A stretch of 64,000 nucleotides of DNA from DAORIO01 sp964384645 (GCA_964384645.1 CAYLKL010000001.1:1-64000); one strand, 5' to 3'. Positions 16,524-26,382 are shown, numbered from the stretch's first letter. Notes: generated by a model not told the origin, from the sequence alone. Made by a program: numbers and translations.

Positions 16524-17312
16524 ATGACAAAAATTGTTGGTATATTCTTGGTAAAAAACGAAGATAGATTCATAAAAAATGCATTAGAAAATGTTCTTGA
16601 TTTCTGTGATGAAATTATTGTTTTAGATAATAATTCCACAGATAACACTTATACTATTTTAGAAGGTATTCAAAAAGAAAATTCAACCAAAATTAACCTA
16701 CACAAAATTGATGATGCCCTTAGTTCACATGGTTTTATCGAAAAATATGCAAATACAGATACTTGGATATTTGCTGTTGATGGAGATGAAATTTATGACA
16801 AACAAGGTCTTAAAACTTTTAGAGAAGAGATTTTAACTGGAAAATATAAAAAATATTGGAAAATTTTTGGTAATTGCATTCATGTAAACAAAATTGATGA
16901 AGATGAAAGGAGTGTATACGGCTATATGACACCACCTTCTCGTTCGATTACAAAACTACAAAATTTTAACGCCATAATAAAATGGGACGAACACACAGAA
17001 CGTCTGCATGGTACTAAAATGGAATTTAAAGAAGATTTCAAGGAAAATAGCGTCTTTCTACTGCACGATATTTATAATTGGGAAAATTCTGTTTTTCGTT
17101 GTCTACATATGTGTTTTGTAAATAGAAGCTCTAAGGACACAAAGACATATAACACCAGATTTAATCCACTAGAAAACTCTAAGATGTACTTCCCTTTCGT
17201 TAATTTTATTCGAAACATATTGAGAGGAAATTTTTCCTTCCAAAGTTCCTATAAAATTAAAAAGTACCAAAGGGGTAAATTAGAAAAATTTGAAATTAGC
17301 GATTTCCTCTAG
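16524..17312 (+). CDS. GT2-family glycosyltransferase
   Basis: 262 residues. TKIVGIFLVKNEDRFIKNAL, IIVLDNNSTDNT and WIFAVDGDEIYD (DGDE metal motif near residue 90) identify the GT-A core. It is in an operon with the GT9 gene and its stop overlaps the convergent methyltransferase gene by 4 nt. The acceptor is unknown. Confidence 0.88.
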   Translation: MTKIVGIFLVKNEDRFIKNALENVLDFCDEIIVLDNNSTDNTYTILEGIQKENSTKINLHKIDDALSSHGFIEKYANTDTWIFAVDGDEIYDKQGLKTFREEILTGKYKKYWKIFGNCIHVNKIDEDERSVYGYMTPPSRSITKLQNFNAIIKWDEHTERLHGTKMEFKEDFKENSVFLLHDIYNWENSVFRCLHMCFVNRSSKDTKTYNTRFNPLENSKMYFPFVNFIRNILRGNFSFQSSYKIKKYQRGKLEKFEISDFL

Positions 17313-17941
17313 CTTTTTAAAATAGCCCAAATTTCACCAAACTGAACACTGAAGGACTCTATTGAATACCCCGCTTCTCCTGCCTCCTTATAAAAAGATT
17401 CTTTAGAAAATTCTGTAAAATGAGTCAGATCTAGGCGCCACTCAATACCAAGCTCTTTTTTATATAACGGAATCCAGTCTCTAGTAATCATAGGTACCCG
17501 AATCAAATATTTTTCAGCTTTCCCTTTAATTCCTTTCAAGAAATCTACTCTGTGCTCGATATGCTCTAAGACATTTGAAAGTATGACAATATCAAATTTT
17601 TCAGTGTCTAAATCTTTTGTTGCGTCCGCAATTGTATAAGATATGTTATGTCCAACATACTTTTCCTTCGCAACAGATATCTTTTTAGGATCGATATCAA
17701 TAGCTACAACTTTTTTAGCTTTTTTAGAAATGTCAAAAGCAAGTTCCCCATTACCACAACCAATATCTAACACAGTGTCGTCTTCTTTTATGTGTTCCAA
17801 AAAGAAATTATGATACTTAAGCAATCTGTGTTTTGGATGAACGCCGTTATTTACTTTTATTGATAAATAACTTATTAGCTTATAGTTAAAATTACTTAAC
17901 TTTAGTGCTATTTTTAGCAAGAATTTATAAATATTCATCAT
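17309..17941 (-). CDS. Class I SAM-dependent methyltransferase
   Basis: 210 residues. Motif I DDTVLDIGCGNGELAFDISK (about residues 54-73), acidic end of strand 2 VVAIDIDPKKI, and FDIVILSNVLEHIEH. The N-terminus is basic and amphipathic. Overlaps the neighbouring methyltransferase by 17 nt, so the two are co-translated. Probable role: methylation during glycan assembly. Confidence 0.88.
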   Translation of the reverse strand: MMNIYKFLLKIALKLSNFNYKLISYLSIKVNNGVHPKHRLLKYHNFFLEHIKEDDTVLDIGCGNGELAFDISKKAKKVVAIDIDPKKISVAKEKYVGHNISYTIADATKDLDTEKFDIVILSNVLEHIEHRVDFLKGIKGKAEKYLIRVPMITRDWIPLYKKELGIEWRLDLTHFTEFSKESFYKEAGEAGYSIESFSVQFGEIWAILKS

Positions 17942-18731
17942 TTTTTTTAAAAACTAATAATATAATATGCCCAGCAAATGGCGCCAATAATAAAGAAAAA
18001 ACAAACCTAACTCCTTTGAAAAATATTCCTTTTGCGTTGTAGATCTTCTTCATTATCCATTTCAAAGATTTAACTTCGTCTTTTATTCCTTTTACTGCAT
18101 CGTGAGGATGTTTTAACACACACTTGAATCCCTGTTTTTCAATACTCTTAATAACTTCTTTCTCGTCCAGCATAAATTCGTAGAAATTATTCATATCGAT
18201 CATGTCAGAAAATTTTGGATACTTACCTAGTCTAGCTTTTAGTTTTCGAAGTGGCGAAAACCAGGGAACTGTCAAAAATAAATATCCACCCTTTTTAATT
18301 ACTCTCTTAGCTTCTTTAATTACCTCACCATAACCTTCTGTAAAATGCTCAATTACTCCTACTGACCAGTACCCGTCAAAATAATTATCTGGGAAATTTA
18401 GACTTCTAACATCTTGAGCTGAAATGTTTAATTCTGGAAAATTTTCTTTTGTTTTTTTAATAACCTTATCGGCAAAATCAATACCATAAGAGTTATATCC
18501 CCATTTTTTTAAACCGTAAACATTTTGACCTATACCGCAGCCGCCATCTAAAACTTTTGCTGGTTTTTTTATAAATTTGTCAGTAAACCTTCTTACAATC
18601 CCATATTCAGCCCCGGCCTTAACTCTTTTTAAAAAATTATTATCTTCGAGCCAGTGATTACTCCAAAATTCTTCAGTTGGAGAATGTTCCATAAACACTA
18701 GTCTATTATTTTTTGAATCGAAATATTTCAT
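17925..18731 (-). CDS. Class I SAM-dependent methyltransferase with C-terminal hydrophobic segment
   Basis: 268 residues. AKVLDGGCGIGQNVYGLKKW motif I, SYGIDFADKVIKK, then YWSVGVIEHFTEGYGEVIKE. The C-terminal GVRFVFSLLLAPFAGHIILLVF suggests membrane association. Overlaps the upstream GT4 gene by 4 nt (ATGA), a sign of translational coupling. Substrate unknown. Confidence 0.88.
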   Translation of the reverse strand: MKYFDSKNNRLVFMEHSPTEEFWSNHWLEDNNFLKRVKAGAEYGIVRRFTDKFIKKPAKVLDGGCGIGQNVYGLKKWGYNSYGIDFADKVIKKTKENFPELNISAQDVRSLNFPDNYFDGYWSVGVIEHFTEGYGEVIKEAKRVIKKGGYLFLTVPWFSPLRKLKARLGKYPKFSDMIDMNNFYEFMLDEKEVIKSIEKQGFKCVLKHPHDAVKGIKDEVKSLKWIMKKIYNAKGIFFKGVRFVFSLLLAPFAGHIILLVFKKNDEYL

Positions 18732-19837
18732 AGATATTTATGGAGAGTAATTTCTTTTTCTAATACTTTTTCAAGACTAAATATACTCATTATTGTATTT
18801 CGAGCACCTTGCCCTATCTTTTCACAAAGCACGCTGTCTTTAAGTACTCGAAGAATCGCGTTGTGTATTGAGTCAGAATCCAATCCACATAAGACACCAT
18901 CCTCCCCGTCTGTAATAACATTTTCAATCCCAGGAGCAAAAGTGCCCACACAAGGCAACCCACACGACATTGCTTCAAGGAGTGCCTTTGGGTTTCCTTC
19001 ATAAAGAGATGGTAGTACGAATATCTTACTCTTATTCAACTCCTTTGGAATATTATCTTGCGGGATGTTTCCCAAAAACTCAATTGCAACACCACACTCT
19101 TTTGCCTTTGCCTCAAGGACAGATTTTTGACTACCTCCTCCAATCATTACAAGTCGCGCAGGAATACCCTTCATCCCTTGTACTAAATTAAAGAGGTTTT
19201 TCTGATCTTCAAATCTACCTAGAAACAAAATTCTATCATCTTCTTTGTGTACATTATCTGGTTTAAATTTTTCAGCATCAATGTAATTAGGAATAACTTC
19301 AACTTTTGACGGGGCAACTTTAAATCTTTTTATAATAAAATCCTTGTCGTCACTTGATGTAATGCTTATTTTGTCCGCATTGGTATATGCAAAACTTTCT
19401 ACAGTTTGAGCAAATATTTTTTTCCAATATGCACGTTTTCCTTTCTCTATAAAAGAAAGCCATTCATAACCACAACGAACTATGAGCTTGTTGCCATGCA
19501 ACTTTTTTGAGATAACCGCCGCCCACGATCCATCCATTTGGTTTGTTTTTATTATAGAGATTTTTTTTAAAAGGGATCTATGCACAAACGGTAAAAATAT
19601 ACTATATAAGTTTGAAGGAATCCATTTTGGTTTTGGTATTATTTTTATATTGTCTGCAAGAATATTAAAATACTTAGCATCATTAATTCCATATGTAAAA
19701 AAATAAATATTTTCATATTCTTTTGCGAGTTCTTGATATGTCCTGATCTCTCTATTTAGCATTCCAAACTTTTCCCATTTCTCCAAAGATAAACCTCGGG
19801 TGAAAAACAATGCAAAATTTTTATTTTTTAAATTCAT
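18728..19837 (-). CDS. GT4-family glycosyltransferase
   Basis: 369 residues, GT-B fold. Donor-site motif LYEGNPKALLEAMSCGLPCV (E-x7-E) then GIENVITDGEDGVL. NYIDAEKFKP and DDRILFLGRFEDQKNLFNLV are the usual hinge and C-terminal Rossmann start. Starts an operon-like run with two methyltransferases; separated from the epimerase gene by 3 nt. Confidence 0.92.
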   Translation of the reverse strand: MNLKNKNFALFFTRGLSLEKWEKFGMLNREIRTYQELAKEYENIYFFTYGINDAKYFNILADNIKIIPKPKWIPSNLYSIFLPFVHRSLLKKISIIKTNQMDGSWAAVISKKLHGNKLIVRCGYEWLSFIEKGKRAYWKKIFAQTVESFAYTNADKISITSSDDKDFIIKRFKVAPSKVEVIPNYIDAEKFKPDNVHKEDDRILFLGRFEDQKNLFNLVQGMKGIPARLVMIGGGSQKSVLEAKAKECGVAIEFLGNIPQDNIPKELNKSKIFVLPSLYEGNPKALLEAMSCGLPCVGTFAPGIENVITDGEDGVLCGLDSDSIHNAILRVLKDSVLCEKIGQGARNTIMSIFSLEKVLEKEITLHKYL

Positions 19838-19840
19838 ATA

Positions 19841-20794
19841 TTATTTTTTGAAATAATCTTTATACCATTCTATAAACTTTTTTACCCCCACCTCAATATT
19901 GGTGGTTGGGGTCCAGTTAAGTTTTTCTTTTGCATTTATAATACTTGCATAAGTTTCAAGAACATCTCCTGGCTGAAGTGGAAGAAATTCTTTTATGGCT
20001 TTTTTACCTATCTCCTTCTCCAAAACTTCAATCATATAAGAAAGCTCCACTGGTTCATGATTTCCTAGGTTTATTATCTCAAAAGGTGAAGCTACTTCAC
20101 ACGCTGAAACAATACCGTCAACAATATCATCAATATAGGTAAAATCTCTACGCATTTTCCCTTCATTAAAAACTTGAATTGGTCGTCCTTCAAGAATATC
20201 CTTGGTAAAAGAAAACATTGCCATGTCGGGCCTTCCCCATGGTCCATACACAGTAAAAAAACGTAATCCTGTACAATTCATGTTGTATAAATGGTGATAC
20301 GAATAAGCTATTACTTCATTTGATTTTTTTGTTGCTGCATATAAAGAAAGTGGTTTATCTGTATTGAAACTTTCAACAAATGGCATTTTTTCTTCATCTC
20401 CATAGACAGAACTAGAAGAAGCAAACACAAAATCCTTTACTCCAGAATTTTTTGCTTCATTTATGATATTTGAAAAACCAACAATATTAGTTTCTATATA
20501 TTTATACGGCTCCTTGAGGCTATATCTTACTCCCGCCTGCGCAGCAAGATGGCATACTTTTTGTATCTCGTATCGTTCAAATAGATTTCTTACAAACAAT
20601 ACATCTGCAATGTTTCCACGCTCAAGATGAAAATTTGGGAATTTTTCAAGAATTATGTTGCGTGATTCCTTGAGTGTGATGTCATAATAATCATTAAAAT
20701 TATCGACACCAATAACAACCTCTCCTTTTTCGAGAAGTTTTTTTGCAGTATGAAATCCTATAAATCCGGCTGAGCCAGTGACTAAATATTTCAT
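19841..20794 (-). CDS. NAD-dependent epimerase, UDP-glucuronate 4-epimerase-like
   Basis: 317 residues, extended SDR. MKYLVTGSAGFIGFHTAKKL nucleotide loop, GVDNFNDYYDITLKESR (the NDYYD signature typical of UDP-GlcA 4-epimerases), HLAAQAGVRYS, FASSSSVYG, SLYAATKKSNE (Y-x3-K), VYGPWGRPDMAMFSF. It would supply UDP-galacturonate (or a related uronate) to the glycan pathway. Lies between O-antigen-ligase-like and GT4 genes with 3-nt spacings. Confidence 0.87.
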   Translation of the reverse strand: MKYLVTGSAGFIGFHTAKKLLEKGEVVIGVDNFNDYYDITLKESRNIILEKFPNFHLERGNIADVLFVRNLFERYEIQKVCHLAAQAGVRYSLKEPYKYIETNIVGFSNIINEAKNSGVKDFVFASSSSVYGDEEKMPFVESFNTDKPLSLYAATKKSNEVIAYSYHHLYNMNCTGLRFFTVYGPWGRPDMAMFSFTKDILEGRPIQVFNEGKMRRDFTYIDDIVDGIVSACEVASPFEIINLGNHEPVELSYMIEVLEKEIGKKAIKEFLPLQPGDVLETYASIINAKEKLNWTPTTNIEVGVKKFIEWYKDYFKK

Positions 20795-20797
20795 AAC

Positions 20798-22813
20798 TTA
20801 TATCTGCTTAAACGAATAAAGATCGATAACCGGAAATTCTTTTACGGACCTATCTACATAATCTTTAACTCGTTGACTTTCCTCTATACCAGGATTTATA
20901 TTGTAAGCCTTTTCAGACCACTCTTTGGCTTCATTAAACTTTGCCTGATAAAGATATGCAACAGATTTCATCCAATAGGCTTGTGGAGACTGTGGAACTA
21001 AAAGAATTGCCCGATCCAACAACAAATGAGCTTTATCTAAATTATCTACATCCATAAGTCTTTGATAAATATACATGTCGGAAAGATTGAGCATTGATCT
21101 GTAATCACCAGGATTTTGAACCAGGTATTTTTCATACTCAGATATAATAATTTCAATCTCATTTTTTAATCCCTCCATTTGATTAGGATCTTCTATTATT
21201 TTTGGATCCAAAGAAACCCCTCTTTGGATATCGTTAGATGTTCTCCATAAAAAAGAACCTCTATCCATATTAGAACTAAATAATTTTGGATATATCTCAA
21301 GACGTTTTTGGCTTGAGCCGACCCTTCTTATATCACCATTAGCATTTTGGGCCCTTAAAATTGGAATCGACCCGATAAAAAACAACGTAAATCCAAAAAT
21401 TAAAAATAGTAATCCTATTGTGTAATAAATAACACTATTTACCACAATTGATTTTTTTTCACCATGAATTTCTTCCCTTGTCTTGTTGAATAAAATAGCT
21501 GATATTGCAGAAAAAATAACAAGCAAAATATAAGTTATCGTGGTATCAAAAGCTGTCTGTATCTCCAAAAGATGTCCGAAAAAGTAAACCAGTAATACTG
21601 TCGCTAATATCACATTTTTTTTATTTTTTGATATTAAAATAACATAACACAAACTTCCTATTATAACTAAATAAACTAGTAAATATATAATTATCCCGAA
21701 ATATCCTGATTCTACTGTTTGATCTATCAGAATATTGTGAGCCCTGTCCATCCAAGCTTCTCCTCCATTCTCTTCATCAAGAATACTGCTATCATAGTGC
21801 TCTTGAAAAGCCATGTCGAAATTATCAATTCCCCAACCAAATAAAGGCTTTTCTGCTATTGCTTCCTTTGAAAGCTGCCACGTTAATGGTCGTACGGAGC
21901 TAGATTGAGTTAAATATATTTTTTGGATAACCCCGCCTGGTGTTAAAAGGGACTTAACTCCTAAAGAAAAAAATATTACAGAAATAAAAATACCAGCAAA
22001 TAAAAGACCCTGGCGAATTCTTACTTGCTTTATTTTATTAATAGCCCAAAAAACAAATAGTATTACAGTGGATACAAAAAGGGTAATAGCAGATGCTTGA
22101 GCACTACCAATAATACCTACAGGATTTTCATAAATATTAAAACTCCCTCGAAAAATATCAAAATTTAACAAATAGGGATTAAGTATAAATATTATTGGTA
22201 GTAAATTTTTCCACCACTCTTTTTTATAAGTTTCTTGAGTATTTAACAAATAAATTGATATCATGAACCCGGCGTACAAATACATTCCAGCAAAAGTAGA
22301 ATTACCTATAGTTAAACCTTCCCAAGGTTTAGATTTAAAAAACCAGCCCAATCCCTCTTGTCCGAAAACAGATATAATGGAAAAAAGTCCAGCTGAAAAT
22401 ACAAAAATTTTCAAAAAATTTCTCATATCTACCTCTTTTTCAAAAGAAATCCAAAAAAGAAAATATAAAGATGCCATGTGTAAGAAATAAAATAATCCAG
22501 TTGTTCTAGTTGCCTTAGACCAAAATGAATCAACTAAATCAACCCCTAGAAAACTAGAGATACACAGAGATACTAAAAGTAACAACAAAGAAATTGTAAT
22601 CGGTGAGACAACAAAAGAAAGTTTGCTTTTTTTGTGTAAAATAAATGCACCAATACAAATACTCAAAATTTGAACAAACAAAACAGTGTTTATGGCTCTT
22701 GTAGAAGTCCCATTAAAGAGATAGCCTTCGTAAAGAACGAAGGGGAAAATGGCAATAAAAATATAAAACAACCATTTGAAAAATTTATGTAGATTTTGTC
22801 CATCAAAAAACAT
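20798..22813 (-). CDS. O-antigen ligase/polymerase family protein with C-terminal TPR region
   Basis: 671 residues. Eleven or more hydrophobic helices over residues 1-480, with the Wzy_C/WaaL-type loop carrying SVRPLTWQLSKEAIAEKPLF, GWGIDNFDMAFQEH and DRAHNILIDQTVESGYFG. Residues about 560-660 are TPR-like helices (YRSMLNLSDMYIYQRLMD, SPQAYWMKSVAYLYQAKFNE). It would polymerise or ligate undecaprenyl-linked glycans on the outer face of the membrane. Co-directional with the epimerase and GT genes. Confidence 0.9.
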   Translation of the reverse strand: MFFDGQNLHKFFKWLFYIFIAIFPFVLYEGYLFNGTSTRAINTVLFVQILSICIGAFILHKKSKLSFVVSPITISLLLLLVSLCISSFLGVDLVDSFWSKATRTTGLFYFLHMASLYFLFWISFEKEVDMRNFLKIFVFSAGLFSIISVFGQEGLGWFFKSKPWEGLTIGNSTFAGMYLYAGFMISIYLLNTQETYKKEWWKNLLPIIFILNPYLLNFDIFRGSFNIYENPVGIIGSAQASAITLFVSTVILFVFWAINKIKQVRIRQGLLFAGIFISVIFFSLGVKSLLTPGGVIQKIYLTQSSSVRPLTWQLSKEAIAEKPLFGWGIDNFDMAFQEHYDSSILDEENGGEAWMDRAHNILIDQTVESGYFGIIIYLLVYLVIIGSLCYVILISKNKKNVILATVLLVYFFGHLLEIQTAFDTTITYILLVIFSAISAILFNKTREEIHGEKKSIVVNSVIYYTIGLLFLIFGFTLFFIGSIPILRAQNANGDIRRVGSSQKRLEIYPKLFSSNMDRGSFLWRTSNDIQRGVSLDPKIIEDPNQMEGLKNEIEIIISEYEKYLVQNPGDYRSMLNLSDMYIYQRLMDVDNLDKAHLLLDRAILLVPQSPQAYWMKSVAYLYQAKFNEAKEWSEKAYNINPGIEESQRVKDYVDRSVKEFPVIDLYSFKQI

Positions 22814-22820
22814 ACATCAA

Positions 22821-23786
22821 CTATATCAGAATTTTATCCCATAAACCAAACCCCCACTGGTCTTTGTTAAGATTTTGCAACACTATTTGAAAATGTCTAG
22901 GATGACCACTTATTTCCATTTTTTTGCTCATATTTTTAAATCTGTCTTTTGAAAGCTTCAGAAAATCACAAATTGAAGTCTCCCTGCTTATACTTTCTAT
23001 TGGTATACCAGAATAGCTCTTACCCCAAAACCTAGCGTGCGCCATTTCTATTTGATACAAAAGCTCAATTGATCTTTCATATGTTCGAAAGGTAAAATCA
23101 TAGTTATACAACTTAACATCATCAATCCTTAGTACTCGCTTATCATCTACCACTTCTCCAACAGGTATTTCATACTTCTCTCCCTTAAAACTAGTGAGTG
23201 TATATCCGTCCCATTCTATAGGTTGACACAAATCTGTGTACTTATTTTCATCGAAACCATAGGCTATAGGTTTTTTCAAGTTAATAGCTATGGGTAAATT
23301 CCCCTTCTTCCAATAAAATGTTGGCAAAAAGAACTGCAATTTACCAAAAGACACAAGCCATTTATCTTTTTTGTCCGCCAAAGATATACTTTTTATCAGA
23401 TTTTTTTTATCCTTTTCATGAAAAACGGTATCTATATCTAATTTTATAGCCCAGTCACACTCTTGTTTTTTCACCAAAGAAAGCGCGGAGTTCAAATGTT
23501 TAGCTAATTCCTCATAACTCCATTCTGGAAATGGCCAAAATTTATAAATGGCCTTAAGTTTTCCATTACTCCATTCGTGAGGGAATTGTTTTTGAAGCAT
23601 TTCAATATCTGCCTCGTTTCCACAAACAATACAAACTGAATCAAAAATTTCTAATCTATTTTGAATACTTTCTTTCCATGGCTCTTGTCTATATTCTGGA
23701 TTATTCATTATCCCAAATACTCCAATTCTAAGTGGATTACTGTTTTCTCTTTGTTTGAATATTTTTCTTAAAAAATCTAAAATCAT
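22821..23786 (-). CDS. Putative glycosyltransferase (GT2-like), DxD-containing
   Basis: 321 residues from MILDFLRKIFKQ. The upstream extension of the frame runs into the terminator at 23819-23850, so this ATG is chosen. The middle of the protein has CDWAIKLDIDTVFHEKDKKN, where DID looks like a metal-binding DxD, preceded by a Rossmann-like first half (LRIGVFGIMNNPEYRQEP, SVCIVCGNEADIEML). Location at the end of the polysaccharide locus supports a sugar-transfer role; family assignment is uncertain. Confidence 0.65.
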   Translation of the reverse strand: MILDFLRKIFKQRENSNPLRIGVFGIMNNPEYRQEPWKESIQNRLEIFDSVCIVCGNEADIEMLQKQFPHEWSNGKLKAIYKFWPFPEWSYEELAKHLNSALSLVKKQECDWAIKLDIDTVFHEKDKKNLIKSISLADKKDKWLVSFGKLQFFLPTFYWKKGNLPIAINLKKPIAYGFDENKYTDLCQPIEWDGYTLTSFKGEKYEIPVGEVVDDKRVLRIDDVKLYNYDFTFRTYERSIELLYQIEMAHARFWGKSYSGIPIESISRETSICDFLKLSKDRFKNMSKKMEISGHPRHFQIVLQNLNKDQWGFGLWDKILI

Positions 23787-23818
23787 ATAATTTATTATAC
23801 AATTTAAAATCCGAAAAC

Positions 23819-23850
23819 AACAAAACCGCCCCTTAAGGGCGGTTTTGTTT
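23819..23850 (-). terminator. Terminator of the S-layer-like gene
   Basis: Stem ACCGCCCTTAAGGGGCGGT-type with flanking A and T runs between the S-layer-like gene and the glycosyltransferase gene on the minus strand. Confidence 0.85.
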
Positions 23851-23891
23851 AACACTTTTAATGAAGTTACACTTCATTACTAAATCGAAAT

Positions 23892-25868
23892 TTAGATAAG
23901 TTGTTCGTAATCAGTATGGAAGTCGTCCATATTTGATGTGTAGCTGTTAGCCAGCGCCGCATCAGTATCTGCACTATCCCAACCAATTGCAGTCAAAGCT
24001 GCTCGATAAGCACCAGCTGACAAACTAGCTCCATTTCCGAATACTTGAAGAGTTAGCGTTACGCTTGTGCCGTCATTAATCTTCCAGTTACCTCCAGTAG
24101 TAGTATCAGTACTATTACCAGAACCACCGTTGTTAGTGATAGCTGCTGAGAAACCACTTGTAGTAGCACCTCGTGAAGCTTCTTGGAATGCATAAGTATA
24201 TTTACTTGTAGCAGTACCAACATACGCATCATCACCAACTGCAGTTACCTTAAACTTAACAGTGTAAGTTCCAAGTGTACCGTCAGCATTTACAGATTCG
24301 TCTGTACTATCAAGAGTAACACTAATTCCACTTGAACGGAATTCTTGTGCTTCACCAATAGCTGATCCGATTTTATCTCCATCAGATATTTGGTCTCTTT
24401 CTTCGTTTTCAGCATCTATATTACTTCTGTTGTCAGAAGTAATAGAAGCGATAAGAGAAACTCCTTCAGCGAAATCATCTGTACCGTTTATATCAGCACG
24501 AACTTCGTAATCAACAGTATCTCCGGCAGCCAAATCAAAGTCTAGATTATCGAATACAACAGTTGAAGCTAGTCCTCCTGAAGTAGTCGCTGAGCTCTCT
24601 GAAAAGTCCTCTCCGTCGATAACAAGGATAAGATTACTAGCCATATCAGAAAGAAGTCCACTAGATACAGTAAATGTAACTGGTAGCGCATCAATAGTAA
24701 CATCTGAATCACCTGATAGTTTTAGTTTTCCTGTTAGAAGAACTACATCATCAGTTTCAGTTGAATCATCAACTACTACGATTCCAGCTTCTGGTGAATC
24801 TGAATCCTTAGAGATTTTTAGTTCAGTATCAGCAGAATCTCCAAATGACACGAAGTCAATAGCAACATCCATACCTGGCATATCGCCTGTTGCGTCGTCA
24901 GTTGTTGTAACACCTGAACCATCGACAAATCTAATATTTAGAACATCAACATCCCATGAATCATTTGTTGTTGCAATATCAGCTGAGTCAAATGTATTTA
25001 CAGCGTCAACTGAAATATAAAACTTTTCAGTATCATCTGCTCTTACAACCGCATTGTTTAATGCAATTGTTCGTGTGTAAATATCTGAAGCTTCTGAGAA
25101 ATCCTCAGCATCTGCTGATCCAACTTTTGTTGAACCCATCCAGATTGAAACTGAATCAACGTAATCATCTAAGTGTGTTGAGCCTGTGTTTCCAGTTGAA
25201 TCGAATTGAACCTTTACAGAAGTGACAGAAATATCACCGTCGTTTGTAGTTTCTATTTCGAAACCAGCAACTTTAACATCTGATTGTCCTTCTCCAACTT
25301 CTTCATTGTTATATGAAGTGATTTCAGAAACATCAAAAATGTCTCCAAATGATCCAGCTAGTGGTCCGTTTGTTGATGGAGTTGATCCACCTGTACATGA
25401 AGCACCAGTTGTTGAACTAAACATAGCTCCAGGAGCACATCCTGGTACTGTTGTTGTAGTTGCAGTACATGGTTGTCCTGTTGTTGTACTAAACATTGAA
25501 CCTGCTGTACATCCAGCTGGATATGTAACTCCACCTCCAGTTGTTGTTAATGCACCAAGAGCAGCACCAGTGTTGATACCAACGATTCCATCAACAGGAG
25601 TTAATCCTTTTGCTGATTGAAAAGCCATAACAGCTGATTTTGTCTTAGCTCCGAAGTGTGAAGATTCCATACCTGGTGATCCAGCTCCTGTTGTAGAGAT
25701 TAGAAAACCATTTCCGTTAAGAGCTTTTTGTAGCTCCATAACTTGAGATCCTGTTGATCCCATTTTTAGCATTCCCATGTGCGTATAAGCAGATGCAGTT
25801 TGTGCAGCAGCGAATACGAATGCGAATACTAAGAAACTCGCGAAAATTCCTTTTGTAAATTTTTTCAT
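23892..25868 (-). CDS. Secreted peptidoglycan-binding-domain protein, S-layer-like
   Basis: 658 residues. A signal peptide (1-27, ending ASA before YTHMG) is followed by a PG_binding_1 domain (about 33-108; LKMGSTGSQVMELQKALNGN, VDGIVGINTGAALGAL). Residues 113-168 carry two Cys-rich Thr/Ser repeats of the form GCxxGxMFSxTTGxxC. The rest (about 170-658) is beta-rich, acidic, low in Lys and Cys, typical of secreted array proteins. It probably coats the cell surface and anchors to the wall via the PG-binding domain. Long leader and own terminator suggest heavy, separately controlled expression. Confidence 0.85.
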   Translation of the reverse strand: MKKFTKGIFASFLVFAFVFAAAQTASAYTHMGMLKMGSTGSQVMELQKALNGNGFLISTTGAGSPGMESSHFGAKTKSAVMAFQSAKGLTPVDGIVGINTGAALGALTTTGGGVTYPAGCTAGSMFSTTTGQPCTATTTTVPGCAPGAMFSSTTGASCTGGSTPSTNGPLAGSFGDIFDVSEITSYNNEEVGEGQSDVKVAGFEIETTNDGDISVTSVKVQFDSTGNTGSTHLDDYVDSVSIWMGSTKVGSADAEDFSEASDIYTRTIALNNAVVRADDTEKFYISVDAVNTFDSADIATTNDSWDVDVLNIRFVDGSGVTTTDDATGDMPGMDVAIDFVSFGDSADTELKISKDSDSPEAGIVVVDDSTETDDVVLLTGKLKLSGDSDVTIDALPVTFTVSSGLLSDMASNLILVIDGEDFSESSATTSGGLASTVVFDNLDFDLAAGDTVDYEVRADINGTDDFAEGVSLIASITSDNRSNIDAENEERDQISDGDKIGSAIGEAQEFRSSGISVTLDSTDESVNADGTLGTYTVKFKVTAVGDDAYVGTATSKYTYAFQEASRGATTSGFSAAITNNGGSGNSTDTTTGGNWKINDGTSVTLTLQVFGNGASLSAGAYRAALTAIGWDSADTDAALANSYTSNMDDFHTDYEQLI

Positions 25869-26354
25869 AATAAAAATTATCGTAAATAATTTGGCACCCT
25901 AACAAGTTAGGATGTGTCTAAGTTCAATATATGCTCGACAGCACTGAATATAGACATTGCAAAACATCTTCTGCCTTTTATTGACATCTGAGTTTGCTTT
26001 CGTCTCTCTCCTATCAGAGAGAGCGTGTGAATAAATACACAACTAAATAAATACTTTACTCTCTCGAGTAGAGCACTATCTGCCTTGTCGACAGGGCCGA
26101 TACAGAGGATATACGCGTGTTGTGAGGCGCGGATATTTCGATCTAACTGAAAAATAAAAATAACGACTATATTTCAAGTCATCCATTATTTAATTTTCAA
26201 TGATCTTCCTCTGAATTGAGGTGGCTAAAACTTTGGCCCAAAAAATGAACAGATCCTATCACCTGTCTTTCTTTTTAAACCTTGGTTAAAGCCGAAACAC
26301 CTTAAATGTCAGTTAAATTCACAAAATAAAACCTCCAATCTACGGTGTATGCTC
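25869..26354 (-). promoter_or_regulatory. Long structured 5' untranslated region of the S-layer-like gene
   Basis: About 480 nt without a convincing reading frame between the predicted promoter and the start codon. It holds several stems, such as CTCTCTC / GAGAGAG near 26005-26027 and a nearly perfect palindrome GCCTTGTCGACAGGGC near 26082-26097, plus CTAACTTGTTAG near 25898-25909. I looked for tmRNA, RNase P and SRP RNA signatures and did not find them. mRNA-stabilising leader or an undescribed riboregulator are both possible. Confidence 0.45.
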
Positions 26355-26382
26355 ATTATAAGCAAACAGGAGTAAAAGGCAA
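26355..26382 (-). promoter_or_regulatory. Predicted promoter of the S-layer-like gene
   Basis: TTGCCT (26382-26377) and TATAAT (26360-26355) with a 16-nt spacer on the minus strand. Transcription would start near 26348. A second possible -10 (TATATAA) lies about 30 nt upstream. Confidence 0.5.

Noticed and set aside
25222..25620. 132-codon frame opposite the S-layer-like gene
   Set aside because: Antisense shadow produced by the biased codon use of the surface protein.
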